64,000 nucleotides of DNA from Rosistilla carotiformis. GTDB lineage: Bacteria > Planctomycetota > Planctomycetia > Pirellulales > Pirellulaceae. The notes under the pieces were generated by a model. That model had not been told where the DNA came from. It was given only the letters and a program-made list of their open reading frames with translations, and made no database searches. This document shows, piece after piece, positions 38,445-48,335 of the stretch (position 1 is the first letter of the stretch; every line of letters begins with the position of its first letter). Both the position numbers and the translations under genes were made by a program. The stretch lies in contig NZ_CP036348.1 in assembly GCF_007753095.1 (NCBI RefSeq), forward strand, positions 3,162,001-3,226,000, written 5' to 3'.

Positions 38445-39968
38445 TTAGAAGCTGAATTGCATCTGGGTCCGGTAGAGCCAACCACGATCACCGGGATTGA
38501 TATCGAGCGATGAGGAGCTGATCGGTGCGCCATCGAGACGGGTCGCGTCGATCACAAACTTGGCGCGATTGCCACGGAAGTACCAGGCGAACCCGCTGCC
38601 GAATTCGTCGGTGCTCTGGTCCTCGGCCCCCATCGTTCCTGAATTGCCGTCGACGCGTGACCAACGGGTTACCAATTGCAACTTGTCCGGAATGACAAAG
38701 TATCCCAGTTGGAACCAGAAACCGTGATCTAAAAGACTGGGGATTGCGGCACCTTCAAAATTGCTCAAGTTGCGGAAATAGTATTCGGCAGTCGTCGACC
38801 AGCCGCGAAACTTGAACGACGCATCGACCGCAAATTGGGCGACGCTGTAGCTCTCGACCGATAACGGCAAGATCGAGGCGAACGTGTGTCCGGAATCGAC
38901 GACCCGTGGTGTGTTGAATTCCGTGGAACCATTGCGGCTGATCGTGGTCCCAGCAAAGGCACATCCGATTCGCATCGCAAGACGGTCGTGGTGTTCAAAG
39001 TCGGCCAACTGTGAATCGCCCCAGTCGCCGATCGGAAATCCTTGCAGACGAATCGAATACGCGAAGTTGTCGTCCAGATCGCCACTGCTGCCCGTTTCAG
39101 AACCGCCGGTGACGAAGCCGTTGAAAATCGCGGTTTCCCAGTTCATCGGGATCAAACCCTGGTCCCACTGGCCGAACATTCCAAAGGCAAGGCTGCGGTT
39201 GACGTCAAAGTAGGTGCTGGCGACTGAACGATCGGTGAACTCAAACTCTTTTCCCGAGAGCCACCGCGCCATCGTGAACGGCATTTTAAACTTGCCAGCC
39301 CGCAATCCTAGCGTCCCTTTTTCCAAACCCATCTGGTCGTGGCCGATGTCATAACTCAAGTAGTAGTCCAACAGCCGCATGTTGTCGCCGCTGCTGCTGC
39401 GACCATCCAATTGCAGAAAGTAGGAGAAGTTGGGATTGAACGCGTTCCCCGACAACACGATCCGGGCCCGTTTCAGCTGGAATTGATTGAGATCGGTGTT
39501 TGGTGGCGCGACGTCGGTGGCCGTGTATCGCAGTTGACCCCACCCGTTAATCTTCAACCGAAACGGAAGGTCGGACGTCGACAGATTGCTGTCGCGTTGG
39601 CTTGCGATCACAAACCCATCGTCGTAGCCGACACGAATGCTGTCGGCCAGTGGCAGAAGTTCACCGGGAGGATAGTCGACAACGTCGGTCGACCATCGCG
39701 AGCGAACGTAGCCAGGTTCGTAGACTTCGTCGCCGTCGGAGCCGTTGATGTGAGCCGGAGATTGATACGCGGCGGCAACCACCGTGTCGTTCTCGATCAT
39801 GCCAGATTGAGCAAGTACGGGGCAAACCCCAAGCGAAAAGCTCAATGCAAGGTTCGAGACGATGACAACAAATAAACGCACAACTGGTTCCAACGTCAGT
39901 AGTGGCAAAGCGGGGATTGTTTTACTATCGGCATCCACCGTCAAATCCCGGACCATTGGTAAAATCAT
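38445..39968 (-). CDS. Porin of the phosphate-selective OprO/OprP type
   Basis: Outer-membrane beta-barrel protein of 507 residues. A hydrophobic signal segment (VVRLFVVIVSNLALSFSLGVCPVLAQ) is preceded by a rather long n-region. The barrel has alternating hydrophobic strands and family-like motifs FQLKRARIVLSGNAFNPNFSYFLQLDG, GLRAGKFKMPFTMARW and VNRSLAFGMFG. The chain ends in Phe (QMQFSF), as required for barrel assembly. Similarity is to the porin_O_P family; a substrate such as phosphate is not established. ATG 39968 is chosen, with 39956 as an alternative that shortens the n-region. It stands alone, convergent to the TolC-like gene. Confidence 0.85.
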   Translation of the reverse strand: MILPMVRDLTVDADSKTIPALPLLTLEPVVRLFVVIVSNLALSFSLGVCPVLAQSGMIENDTVVAAAYQSPAHINGSDGDEVYEPGYVRSRWSTDVVDYPPGELLPLADSIRVGYDDGFVIASQRDSNLSTSDLPFRLKINGWGQLRYTATDVAPPNTDLNQFQLKRARIVLSGNAFNPNFSYFLQLDGRSSSGDNMRLLDYYLSYDIGHDQMGLEKGTLGLRAGKFKMPFTMARWLSGKEFEFTDRSVASTYFDVNRSLAFGMFGQWDQGLIPMNWETAIFNGFVTGGSETGSSGDLDDNFAYSIRLQGFPIGDWGDSQLADFEHHDRLAMRIGCAFAGTTISRNGSTEFNTPRVVDSGHTFASILPLSVESYSVAQFAVDASFKFRGWSTTAEYYFRNLSNFEGAAIPSLLDHGFWFQLGYFVIPDKLQLVTRWSRVDGNSGTMGAEDQSTDEFGSGFAWYFRGNRAKFVIDATRLDGAPISSSSLDINPGDRGWLYRTQMQFSF

Positions 39969-40290
39969 GAGGACTGACTCGACTAGGTAAACCGTGCGGA
40001 CTCGCGAAACCAACGCAGGCCGAAGCGTGTTGCCGCGTCGACAACCAGGTGGTTGATGGGCTGCCCGAAGTCAAAGTGCAACGCGCTGCGGGGTCGACGG
40101 CAGTTCGGGACGCGCCAAAGGTTCGCGTTTATCGGTACGACCGGAAACTCTTCGCGGACCTGTCTATTTTGCGCCGCTTCCAACCGATGAGACTTTCGTG
40201 TGACCGTTCGAATTGGGGGTGGTCACCGGTAGCAACGGCCCGCAATTCATTTGGCGTGGGCTGGAGGTCACTCGACGGAGTCGAGCGACA
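39969..40290. other. Divergent intergenic region porin / lipase-like gene
   Basis: About 320 bases that must contain promoters for the two divergent genes. No clear hairpin, repeat or small gene is recognised; a 26-codon open extension of the hydrolase frame reaches back to 40213. Confidence 0.4.
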
Positions 40291-42348
40291 ATGATCGATC
40301 ATGGAGGATGTCCGTTATTCGGTTTACTCCATATAAAGTCGGTTGTGCACCAACGCTTGTTTCTAGCAACGTTCTGCCAAGCGATCGCGCTGCTCGCGAT
40401 CACGGGGTGTGGTTGCATGCGCGCCAATCACCTGCGGCCGCCGACGATCGTTTCTCCATCAGCCGCGTCCTGTTGGACTGGGGGCTGGCTCGCATGGGGC
40501 AGACCCTTTTCTGGTCAAGCAGGAATCGACGACTTCGATTGTTTTCGGACCCAGGCCCTGCAGCGGCCGTCGCCTGAAGCTTCGATCGCGGTGGGCGAAA
40601 AAGCGTATGCGGTTGCGGAACGGCTCCATCTCCAGAAGGACCGCCGTGCGATTGACTATTGGGCCCAAACCATTGCCTGGTTGGACGATGCCCAGCGACA
40701 CACCGGCTTGTTCCACCGAAACGATTCCAACACGCGAATCGCGGGCGTTCGTAAGAGTGCAATGATTCGAATCCTGTCGTGCGGACAGACTTACGGAAGG
40801 CTCGATCCATCGTCGCACTTGACGCTTCACGGTGCGAACGGAGACGTTCGCATTCCAATCGTTCATCAAGGATTTGCTTGGCGGCAAAGCGACTTCCAAC
40901 GCCTGGATGTCTTTGAACCGCCGGCCTCCGCGGTCGGCAACATCTGTGGCCGCGGTGTGCCGTTGGTTGTATTTACGTCGGGCAAAGCGTGCCGTCCCAC
41001 CGCGTGTGACAGCTGTTCACAATGCGATGGCGGTGATTCGGCACATTCCCGCTGCGGTTCGTTTCTGGATCCCCAGCTTCCCTTTGCAGCGACGGCGTTG
41101 ATCAATCTTCCAACTTCGATTTTTCAGCCGCAATCCGGATGTGATGGTGGCATCTTTGGTGACCAACCGGCAGCTTCCTTGACGCTCGTCAATCCGCTTG
41201 CCAACGAGACGCTCGATGCCTATCGGGGAATTGCCAAAAGTCCCGCGATGCCTCTGTTTTACGCGCGACAAAACAGCCAGTTCAAACCGCTGGCGGCTTT
41301 CATGGGGGGGGACAATGGCATCGATCGCCCCGAACTGAAATTCCTTGAGCCTTACCAAGCGGACAAAATCCCGTTGATCCTGGTGCACGGCTTGCTCTCC
41401 AATCCAGCCACTTTTTTGGAAGTCGCCGATGCCGTGCGGGCCGATACTCAGCTTGCTCACCGGTATCAGATTTGGGTCTTCCGTTATCCGACCGGCGACG
41501 AGTTCCTCGCTTCTACGGCGATGTTACGTCAGCAGCTTGCCGCCGCGTTTGCCTGCCATTCAAACGACGCCGTTGAGATCGGCCAGCGCCCGGCGCAACG
41601 TGCCGTGATCGTGGGACACAGTTTGGGTGGGTTGGTAGCGAAACTGCAAGTGACCGACAGTGGCGATCGGTTGTGGCGATCCATCGCCAACGTGCCGCTC
41701 GAGCAATTGCGGGCCTCGCCCGAAGAGATCGCCAAATTGCGAAGATCGTTCTTTTTCCGCGCGGATCCCAATATTGGCCGCGTCGTTTACATCGCCACAC
41801 CTCACCAAGGATCTCCTTGGGCCTCCCGCTGCATCGGTCGTATTGGTTCTTCACTGGCGGGATCTCGAACCCGCGACCGGCAGAACTTTCAACGGCTCAC
41901 CGCAGCGAATCCAGGCGTCTTTTCCGGTGAGTTCTCCGATTCGTCGCCATCGAGTGTGGATCTGTTGAGGCCGACCAGCCAGCTACTTCAAGCACTCGCT
42001 GCGACGCCTTCCTCTCGTCGCGTGGTTATCGATTCCATCATCGGAGACAAGTTGCCGTTGCCGCGTTCAGGTCCTTCCGACCTCGTGGTCCCCGTCGCCA
42101 GCGCGTATCGCAAAGAAGCCGAATCGACAGCGATCGTCGACGCGACACACACGACGATCCTGCGTTCCAACGCGACCCACCAAGTGCTGCTGAAAATTCT
42201 GAGATCCCATCTCGATGAATCCTCGTCGGCCGGGTGCGACTGCCTGGTCGATCGATCCCCCATGGAACCGTCCATCACGATCGAATCGTCGAAACCGTCA
42301 GCCGATGTCTCACGCGCCATCGGTGCGGTCCATGCGTGCGCGCTCTAA
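40291..42348 (+). CDS. Lipoprotein alpha/beta hydrolase (lipase-like)
   Basis: Exported protein of 685 residues. A hydrophobic N-terminal stretch (FLATFCQAIALLAITGC) ends with a lipobox-like ITGC, so it is probably a lipoprotein. The first 340 residues are of unknown family and include a cysteine cluster C234, C239, C242, C245, C255. The C-terminal half is an alpha/beta hydrolase: the oxyanion loop IPLILVHGLLSNPATF and the nucleophile motif VGHSLGGLVAK with Ser444; a His in DATHTTI is a candidate third catalytic residue. The fold resembles esterases and lipases acting on hydrophobic substrates. ATG 40291 has GGAG 11 bases upstream. It ends 17 bases from the convergent ABC-transporter stop. 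Confidence 0.75.
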   Translation: MIDHGGCPLFGLLHIKSVVHQRLFLATFCQAIALLAITGCGCMRANHLRPPTIVSPSAASCWTGGWLAWGRPFSGQAGIDDFDCFRTQALQRPSPEASIAVGEKAYAVAERLHLQKDRRAIDYWAQTIAWLDDAQRHTGLFHRNDSNTRIAGVRKSAMIRILSCGQTYGRLDPSSHLTLHGANGDVRIPIVHQGFAWRQSDFQRLDVFEPPASAVGNICGRGVPLVVFTSGKACRPTACDSCSQCDGGDSAHSRCGSFLDPQLPFAATALINLPTSIFQPQSGCDGGIFGDQPAASLTLVNPLANETLDAYRGIAKSPAMPLFYARQNSQFKPLAAFMGGDNGIDRPELKFLEPYQADKIPLILVHGLLSNPATFLEVADAVRADTQLAHRYQIWVFRYPTGDEFLASTAMLRQQLAAAFACHSNDAVEIGQRPAQRAVIVGHSLGGLVAKLQVTDSGDRLWRSIANVPLEQLRASPEEIAKLRRSFFFRADPNIGRVVYIATPHQGSPWASRCIGRIGSSLAGSRTRDRQNFQRLTAANPGVFSGEFSDSSPSSVDLLRPTSQLLQALAATPSSRRVVIDSIIGDKLPLPRSGPSDLVVPVASAYRKEAESTAIVDATHTTILRSNATHQVLLKILRSHLDESSSAGCDCLVDRSPMEPSITIESSKPSADVSRAIGAVHACAL

Positions 42349-42365
42349 AGGCTGGGACGTTTCAA

Positions 42366-44480
42366 TCAACCGACGTGTCGCAGCGCTTCGATCGGATTCA
42401 TCTTGGCCGCTCGCAGGGCGGGATAGAGTCCGAAAGTGACGCCGACGGCGACGGAGATTCCAAACGCGATCGGGATCGACCAGGGAATGATCACTGGCTG
42501 CATCGTGAGGACGACTTCGGGCAGCGAATCCATCATCTCGGGCATCGCTTTTTGAAGACTCCAACGGAACAAGTCGAGCACTTTTTCGCAGGTCAGCCCG
42601 CCCAAGATGCCAGTGATTCCGCCACCGACGGACAACAGAACCGTCTCGATCAGGAATTGCCGTGTGATGTCGCGCCGCCTCGCACCAAGGGCCCGACGAA
42701 TTCCAATCTCCCGCGTCCGTTCCGTGACCGTCGCGAGCATGATGTTCATGATGCCGATGCCGCCAACGACCAACGAAATACCAGCCAATAGACCCATCAT
42801 CGCCATGAACATCAGCCGCGTATTCTGAGCTTGTTCGAGAAGTTTTAAAGGCACGCCAATGCTGAAATCGGCAAACAGATGCGTCCGATCGAGCGCTTGT
42901 TCGATCGCTTCACCGGTGGCAACCGCATCGCGTTGATCCTTCAATCGCAGCGTGATCTGCGACAACGCTCGGCTGCCGTTATTGCCGCGCGAGGTGACTT
43001 CACCAAACCGAATCCAATAGGTTTCCAATGGGATGTAGACGTTGTCCGAGAACTGTTGCTTGTTGCTGGTGTCTTCGACGCTGTCGAGATCCTCGCGCGA
43101 TGCGGCAACGCCCACGACACGGAAGTAGTCATCGATTACGTGGATCGATTTTCCAATTGGGTCTTCGTGTTTGAACAGTGTGTCGGCGACTTCTTTGGCC
43201 AACACGCAAACGTTGGCTCCCGTCTCGACATCGCGATCGATCAGAAAGCGACCCGCAACAAGTTCCAGCCGATATAGATCTTTGTAGTCGGGCGTGCAGG
43301 CGTTGATCTCTCCCATCATCATCCGGTCGAGATAGCGGAACTCGCGCCCCGATCGACGGTAGAACGGAATCGCCAGGTCGACCGAAGGAATCGAAGTCTC
43401 CAGATGGTGCCAGTCTTGTTCGGTGAGTCCGTAGTAGTAGACCCGTTTGCCTTGCAGTTCATCTGCCGGCGGACGCGCCGTGGTCAGGATGATGTTGTTC
43501 GCCCCCAGTTCTTCGATCTGTTGGTTCGCTTTCGCCGCGATCCCTTCGCTGATCGCCAGCAACCAGATCACGCTGGCGACACCGATGAAGATGCCCAACA
43601 CCGTCAGCATCGAACGCAGCGGATGCATCAGCAACGTCTTTAGCCCAACGCGGACATCGCGCATCCGCATCCGCAGTTGCGAAGGACGCGTGCGATGCAG
43701 TGGCGCGTCGACGACGTCGGTCGCTTCGGCAGGTGGGGCGGGATCGCGGAGTCGTTGATCGAGTTCGACGACGCCATCGCGCAGTCGCACGATTCGGCGA
43801 GCCCGTTGAGCGACCTCTTCCTCGTGGGTGACCATCACGATCGTGGCCCCCTGTTGATTCAACTCCTCGAACAGTTCGAGGATCTCCTCGGTCGTCGCGG
43901 TGTCGAGGTTACCGGTCGCTTCGTCGGCGAGGATAAATTCGGGGTGATTGATCAGGCTGCGCGCGATGCCGGCGCGCTGCTGTTGTCCGCCGGAGAGTTC
44001 GGTCGGGCGGTGTTCGCAGCGCTCGCCCAGTCCCACCAGGTCGGCAAGCGCTTGGCTGCGCTCGCGATCCGATGCGCTGATCCCGCCGCTGTAGGCCAAC
44101 GGGACCTCGATGTTTTCCAGCACATCCAACTGAGGCAGCAGGTTGTAGGCTTGAAAGACAAACCCGATCCGCTTGGCTCGGATCGCCGATAATTCGTCGT
44201 CGCTCAATTTCGCAACGTCGCAATCGCCGATCAAGTATTGGCCGGAGGTGGGCGTATCGAGGCCGCCGAGAAGATTTAAGAGCGTGCTTTTCCCCGATCC
44301 CGATGGGCCCATGATGGCCACATAGTCTCCGCGAGGGACTTCCAGTTGGACGCCTTTGAGGACATGCACGGTCTCGCTGCTTAAGCGGTAGTCCTTGCAG
44401 AGTCCGCGGATGCTCAGCGCGATCTGCGGCGGATCGACTGAACCTTCAACAGGTGCAGGATCGGGTTGTGCGAGCAGCAT
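42366..44480 (-). CDS. MacB-type ABC exporter, fused ATPase and permease
   Basis: Single polypeptide of 704 residues combining an ATPase and a MacB-like permease. The ATPase part has Walker A GPSGSGKS at 58-65, Q-loop, signature LSGGQQQR near residue 160 and Walker B ILADEATGNLD. A first membrane helix near 285-310 (LRSMLTVLGIFIGVASVIWLL) is followed by a large periplasmic MacB_PCD domain, then three helices in the FtsX domain (LMFMAMMGLLAGISLVVGGIGIMNIML, ending in IEALRHVG). MacB-type exporters act by mechanotransmission with an adaptor and TolC. The adaptor gene lies 25 bases upstream on the same strand. Substrates may be peptides, lipoproteins or toxins. Confidence 0.94.
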   Translation of the reverse strand: MLLAQPDPAPVEGSVDPPQIALSIRGLCKDYRLSSETVHVLKGVQLEVPRGDYVAIMGPSGSGKSTLLNLLGGLDTPTSGQYLIGDCDVAKLSDDELSAIRAKRIGFVFQAYNLLPQLDVLENIEVPLAYSGGISASDRERSQALADLVGLGERCEHRPTELSGGQQQRAGIARSLINHPEFILADEATGNLDTATTEEILELFEELNQQGATIVMVTHEEEVAQRARRIVRLRDGVVELDQRLRDPAPPAEATDVVDAPLHRTRPSQLRMRMRDVRVGLKTLLMHPLRSMLTVLGIFIGVASVIWLLAISEGIAAKANQQIEELGANNIILTTARPPADELQGKRVYYYGLTEQDWHHLETSIPSVDLAIPFYRRSGREFRYLDRMMMGEINACTPDYKDLYRLELVAGRFLIDRDVETGANVCVLAKEVADTLFKHEDPIGKSIHVIDDYFRVVGVAASREDLDSVEDTSNKQQFSDNVYIPLETYWIRFGEVTSRGNNGSRALSQITLRLKDQRDAVATGEAIEQALDRTHLFADFSIGVPLKLLEQAQNTRLMFMAMMGLLAGISLVVGGIGIMNIMLATVTERTREIGIRRALGARRRDITRQFLIETVLLSVGGGITGILGGLTCEKVLDLFRWSLQKAMPEMMDSLPEVVLTMQPVIIPWSIPIAFGISVAVGVTFGLYPALRAAKMNPIEALRHVG

Positions 44481-44505
44481 GACAACTCTTCGGTAGGCGG
44501 GGCAT

Positions 44506-45957
44506 TTAGGTCGCTTCTTGCGTTGGCAGGTCCATCTGCTCCATCACCTGTTCGGTTCGCACGTTCAGCACGACCTCTTCGTTGGCGGATAATCCCGATT
44601 CAATCACCAGGTCGGTTTCGTTGGTGGTCCCGACGAAGACTTCGCGTGTCTCTAACGTTCCATCTTCATGTGGCAAAGCACAGAAGTATTGCCCTTCGCG
44701 TTCGATTACCGCTTCGATCGGGATCTGCAACGCTCCGTCGATCCGTTGAACCAGGATGTTGACCTCAGCGGTCATCCCAGGACGCAGATCTCTCGGCGGG
44801 TCGGTGATCTCGATTTCGACGACGTATTCCTTAACGTGCGACATGTAAACGCTGATCGCGGGGAGCGGATATTCGCTGACCGTGGTCACCTTGCCGGTCA
44901 GGGCGAGGTCGGGCATCGCGTCGAGCATCAATTCGGCGGTTAGCCCGGGGCGAACGTGACCGATCCGCGATTCGTGGACCAGGGTCTTAACCCGCATCTT
45001 GCTGGGATCGGGAAGATTGATGATCGTTTGGCGTTCGCGAACTGGCATCCCCTCTTCGATCATGATATTGTTCGCGCTGCGGCTCTGATTGTTCGCATAC
45101 ACGACCTGCCCAGCGACGGGAGCCATGATTCGGCACTTCTGGATCTGATCTTTGATCTCTTCCAACTGGACCTTGTCGAGTTCCCAGGTCTTGGTCCGCG
45201 ATTGCAACCGCGATTCGGCGGTCCGAATCTCGGCTCGCAACTGGGTTAACATCTTCTCTTTGGTGAAGGTGTTCAAAACCGTGAGTTTCGTTTCGGCAAC
45301 TCCCAGTTCGTTGCGCGCCTTTTCGACGGCAAACGTATCGGCTTCCAATTGAGCTTCGGGAATGTAGCCTCGTTCGGCCAAGCGTTTGCTGTAATCGAGG
45401 TATTCTTCGGCGCGGCGTTTGTTCTCTTCAGCGACAAACACTTCGCTCTGTTGTTGAGCCAACCGTTCTTTAAATGTTCCCTCTTCGTATTCGCTCAACT
45501 CCAGCTTGGTCGAATCGACTTTCGCCTGCGCTTCGATCACCGCCGACTCGCTGTTGCTGCAGACGATCTGCTGTTGGATCAGTTGCGTTTGCAAGGCGGA
45601 ATCGTCCAGGCGAACCAAGAATTCTCCCGCCTCGACCCACGTCCCCTCGGGAACGATCTCGATGATGTTGGTGCCGGCCGAGCCCGAGCGGCGATTGACT
45701 TCGCAGCGGACTTCGATGTTGCTGGAACTTTCGACTTCTCCCCGTTCGAGCACCGTGTGCACAAACGGTTCCATGGTCGCGGTCGTTGTCAGATAGACCG
45801 GTTTGGGCGCTTCGACGAAAAAGCCTTTGACCGAATCGACCATGCTGCCGAAGAACTGGCCCACCACGCCGCAGACCAGGAACATCCCTAGTACTGCCGC
45901 AAAAAGGGTGGTGCTCGCCGAACCGCGACGCTGGCTTTTGCTTTTTTGCGTTTGCAT
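44506..45957 (-). CDS. HlyD/MacA-like efflux adaptor
   Basis: Periplasmic adaptor of 483 residues for the MacB-type exporter encoded next. One N-terminal membrane helix (TTLFAAVLGMFLVCGVVGQFF) anchors it. A lipoyl-like part (VEVRCEVNRR...IVPEGTWVEAGEFLVRLDD) surrounds a long coiled-coil at about residues 125-265. The second lipoyl half (CRIMAPVAGQVVYANN), a beta-barrel and a membrane-proximal domain follow. ATG 45957 has GGTGG about 8 bases upstream; a GTG at 45969 is an alternative. It is the first gene of a two-gene operon with the transporter, the usual MacA-MacB order. Confidence 0.92.
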   Translation of the reverse strand: MQTQKSKSQRRGSASTTLFAAVLGMFLVCGVVGQFFGSMVDSVKGFFVEAPKPVYLTTTATMEPFVHTVLERGEVESSSNIEVRCEVNRRSGSAGTNIIEIVPEGTWVEAGEFLVRLDDSALQTQLIQQQIVCSNSESAVIEAQAKVDSTKLELSEYEEGTFKERLAQQQSEVFVAEENKRRAEEYLDYSKRLAERGYIPEAQLEADTFAVEKARNELGVAETKLTVLNTFTKEKMLTQLRAEIRTAESRLQSRTKTWELDKVQLEEIKDQIQKCRIMAPVAGQVVYANNQSRSANNIMIEEGMPVRERQTIINLPDPSKMRVKTLVHESRIGHVRPGLTAELMLDAMPDLALTGKVTTVSEYPLPAISVYMSHVKEYVVEIEITDPPRDLRPGMTAEVNILVQRIDGALQIPIEAVIEREGQYFCALPHEDGTLETREVFVGTTNETDLVIESGLSANEEVVLNVRTEQVMEQMDLPTQEAT

Positions 45958-46354
45958 CGGAAGGTCCACCTGCCGGAAGCAGGCGTCTCGAAGGTATAGG
46001 TGGGGGAGTGTTTGGAGAGATCGCGAAACGAGATCTCGGTGGGGCTTCCTTAGAAGTTCGGCTTATTGTAGCAGGAGTCGCAAGTTCTGTCACGGCGATT
46101 GCAGCTGTGACGATTGTGAATTCCTGCCCCCTGAAATCGAATACAACGGCCTACGAAGGCCCCAAACAATGGCATTGTCTTCGCAAACGCTACGACGCAA
46201 AGCATCGCTAGGCAATGCGGCTTCCAAAGCAAAATTAGAATTCGAAAATTTCGTGGGCATATTCCCTGGAATCGTCGCAGTCCGCCCCCCGGCGTGGTCC
46301 CTCGGCTCTGGCGAGGGATCGTATCCCCCACTCCCTTCGGGGCGCTGCAACGAA
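45958..46354. other. Intergenic region upstream of the MacA-like gene
   Basis: About 400 bases with no convincing gene. A 7-bp hairpin TCCCTCG / CGAGGGA lies at 46298-46304 and 46312-46318, close to the neighbouring terminator. The promoter for the adaptor-exporter operon should lie in the left half. Confidence 0.45.
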
Positions 46355-46385
46355 GAAATGCTCCCTCGACCGCGCCGAGGGAGCA
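46355..46385 (-). terminator. Intrinsic terminator of the phosphoesterase gene
   Basis: A 10-bp stem TGCTCCCTCG / CGAGGGAGCA (46359-46368 and 46376-46385) with a 7-base loop begins 5 bases after the stop codon. In the minus direction it is followed by TTTCTTCG, a moderately T-rich tail. Confidence 0.75.
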
Positions 46386-46389
46386 CGTT

Positions 46390-47313
46390 TTAGCTAGCGA
46401 ACGAAACCATTACCGTTTCGCCCGACCGTGGATGCTTCGGATCGAGCGTTTGCAGTTCCAGACGCATCGCTTCAGGCGTCAGGACGGCTTCGACCCAACC
46501 GTTGGGACTGCTGTCATTAAAAAGGTAGGCGACCGGCGGCAGGTTGATCATTTGGAAATGCCCGCGTTGGCTGTGGCTCCAATGATGCGAATGCCCATAC
46601 AGGTAGGCTTTAACATGCTTTCGGCTCTCCAACACCTCCATTAGCGCAGCGGTGTCGGAGATCCCGGTCCATGGTTTCCCCTCGGCCGGTTCGGTGAATT
46701 GCGGCGTGTGATGCGTCATCACGATCGCTGGCTTGTCGGAGCGAGCGTCGAGTTGTTTGGCGAGCCACTGGATCTGGGCGGCTCCGATTTCTCCCGTCAC
46801 CACGTTGACGCGAAAGAGCGAATCGAGCAGGAAGAAATTGGCGTGCGGCGTCTCGATCACGCTCACATGTTTTGCCATCACCTGAGCATCCGCAGGGCGT
46901 TGATCCGACAGCGCGTCGTACAGCGGTTGGCGATCGTCGTGGTTCCCCATCGTCAGATGCAGCGAGATTCCGGCCCGGTCCAGCGGGGCGAGGCAGCTGA
47001 CAAGATTTTGATAGTCGCCGGGCAGGCCTTTGAGATAAGCGCAGTCGCCGTTGATGATCAGATCGGTTGGCCGCGTCTTGCGGTCGACGACTTCGCCGAT
47101 CACGCGCTGCAAGTTTTCGGTCATGTTGATCCCCCGCGCCTCGACATCGGGCGAATTAGGGATGTGTGTATCCGAAAGCAGCGCGATCACGGTGGGATCG
47201 CCTTCGGAGGCGGCAAGCCTTTGCGTCGATGACATCAGCAGCGCAGCACCGCCGCCAACGACTGTCGTTTGAAGAAATCGGCGACGCGATTGAGGGATCT
47301 TGTGAATCGGCAC
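46390..47313 (-). CDS. Tat-exported calcineurin-like metallophosphoesterase
   Basis: Protein of 307 residues with a twin-arginine signal: SRRRFLQTTVVGGGAALLM. The metallophosphatase motifs are in order: ALLSDTHIPNSPD (D-x-H), IINGDCAYLKG (GD), TMGNHDDRQPLYDAL (GNHD), VMTHHTPQF and YGHSHHWSH (GH-x-H). A dinuclear metal centre hydrolysing phosphomonoesters or diesters is expected outside the cytoplasm; the substrate is unknown. The start is a GTG at 47313, directly before the signal peptide. The gene lies 93 bases downstream of thiG on the same strand and ends with its own terminator. Confidence 0.9.
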   Translation of the reverse strand: MPIHKIPQSRRRFLQTTVVGGGAALLMSSTQRLAASEGDPTVIALLSDTHIPNSPDVEARGINMTENLQRVIGEVVDRKTRPTDLIINGDCAYLKGLPGDYQNLVSCLAPLDRAGISLHLTMGNHDDRQPLYDALSDQRPADAQVMAKHVSVIETPHANFFLLDSLFRVNVVTGEIGAAQIQWLAKQLDARSDKPAIVMTHHTPQFTEPAEGKPWTGISDTAALMEVLESRKHVKAYLYGHSHHWSHSQRGHFQMINLPPVAYLFNDSSPNGWVEAVLTPEAMRLELQTLDPKHPRSGETVMVSFAS

Positions 47314-47406
47314 GAGGTCGGCTCCGGCAGAGTAATGGGGTGGGGTTGGTGCCGATTATAACCACCCCGCCGGCCGACGTTCCGGTTCGCTGTCGCAATG
47401 CCAAGA

Positions 47407-48261
47407 CTATTGATACGGTCGGCTGCTGATCACGCCTTCGGTTGGGCTGCTCGCTTGAGCGTACAGCCGTTTCGGAATCCGGCCCGCAAGAAACGCGTCG
47501 CGGCCGGCGGAGGCGGCGGCTCGCATCGCTCGGGACATCCGAATCGGGTCCCTCGCGTGCGCGATCGCTGTGTTTAATAGAACGCCGTCGGCTCCCAGCT
47601 CAAACGCTTCGGCGACATCGCTTGCCGTGCCGACTCCCGCGTCGACGATCACCGGGTAATCGGGATCATCCAGCTTCAGGTATTCCAGAATGATCCGCAG
47701 GTTGTTTGGGTTCAGCAGCCCCTGGCCGCTGCCGATCGGACTGCCCGCGGGCATCACACTCGCGGCACCAACTTGTTTCAACCGCCGTGCCATGATCGGA
47801 TCGTCGCTGGTATAGCAGAGGACGCTAAAACCTTCTTTGACCAGTTCCTCGCAGGCTTTCAGTGTTTCGACCGGATCGGGCAGCAAAGTCTTGCTGTCGC
47901 CGAGGACTTCCAGTTTGACCCAGTCGGCGCCGGCATTGCCCAGGTTCCGCAAGATCTCGCGTCCCAGCCGAGCCGCCCGAATCGCATCGGTCGCGTTGTA
48001 GCAGCCGGCGGTGTTGGGGAGCAGCGTGTAGCGATCCGGATCGATGAAATCGAGGATGTTCTGGCCGTTGCGATCGTACAGCCGCTCGCGGCGGACCGCG
48101 ACGGTCACACAATCGGCCCCCGAAGCTTCCAACGATTCCGCCATCTGCGGCATGTTGTCGTATCGCCCCGTTCCGACGATCAAGCGGCTGGCGAGGGTAT
48201 GTTTGCCGACGACCAAGGGGGGATCGGTCGCGGAATCGTTGCTAGGAATGGCTGTTGACAT
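47407..48261 (-). CDS. thiG: Thiazole synthase
   Basis: Forms the thiazole phosphate moiety of thiamine from deoxyxylulose phosphate, dehydroglycine and ThiS thiocarboxylate. The 284-residue protein has the conserved [11 protein letters not shown], the Schiff-base lysine in [10 protein letters not shown], the [17 protein letters not shown] loop and [32 protein letters not shown] 48261 starts MSTAIPSND; a GTG at 48267 is an alternative two codons upstream. thiS lies just upstream on the same strand, so the sulfur carrier and synthase are made together. Other thi genes are not in the window. Confidence 0.96.
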   Translation of the reverse strand: MSTAIPSNDSATDPPLVVGKHTLASRLIVGTGRYDNMPQMAESLEASGADCVTVAVRRERLYDRNGQNILDFIDPDRYTLLPNTAGCYNATDAIRAARLGREILRNLGNAGADWVKLEVLGDSKTLLPDPVETLKACEELVKEGFSVLCYTSDDPIMARRLKQVGAASVMPAGSPIGSGQGLLNPNNLRIILEYLKLDDPDYPVIVDAGVGTASDVAEAFELGADGVLLNTAIAHARDPIRMSRAMRAAASAGRDAFLAGRIPKRLYAQASSPTEGVISSRPYQ

Positions 48262-48335
48262 GGCCACGATTCTATCGCGATTGGGCCATTTTTGAAATGT
48301 GCCCTGCCATCTTTGGAAGTCCTGCCGGCGGAAGC

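Noticed and set aside
41838-41880. A tRNA-like T-arm and 3' end (GCGGGTTCGA...CCCGC and ACCA) on the minus strand
   Set aside because: No matching acceptor 5' strand or anticodon arm is found in the expected 76 bases, and the stretch lies inside the well-supported hydrolase gene.
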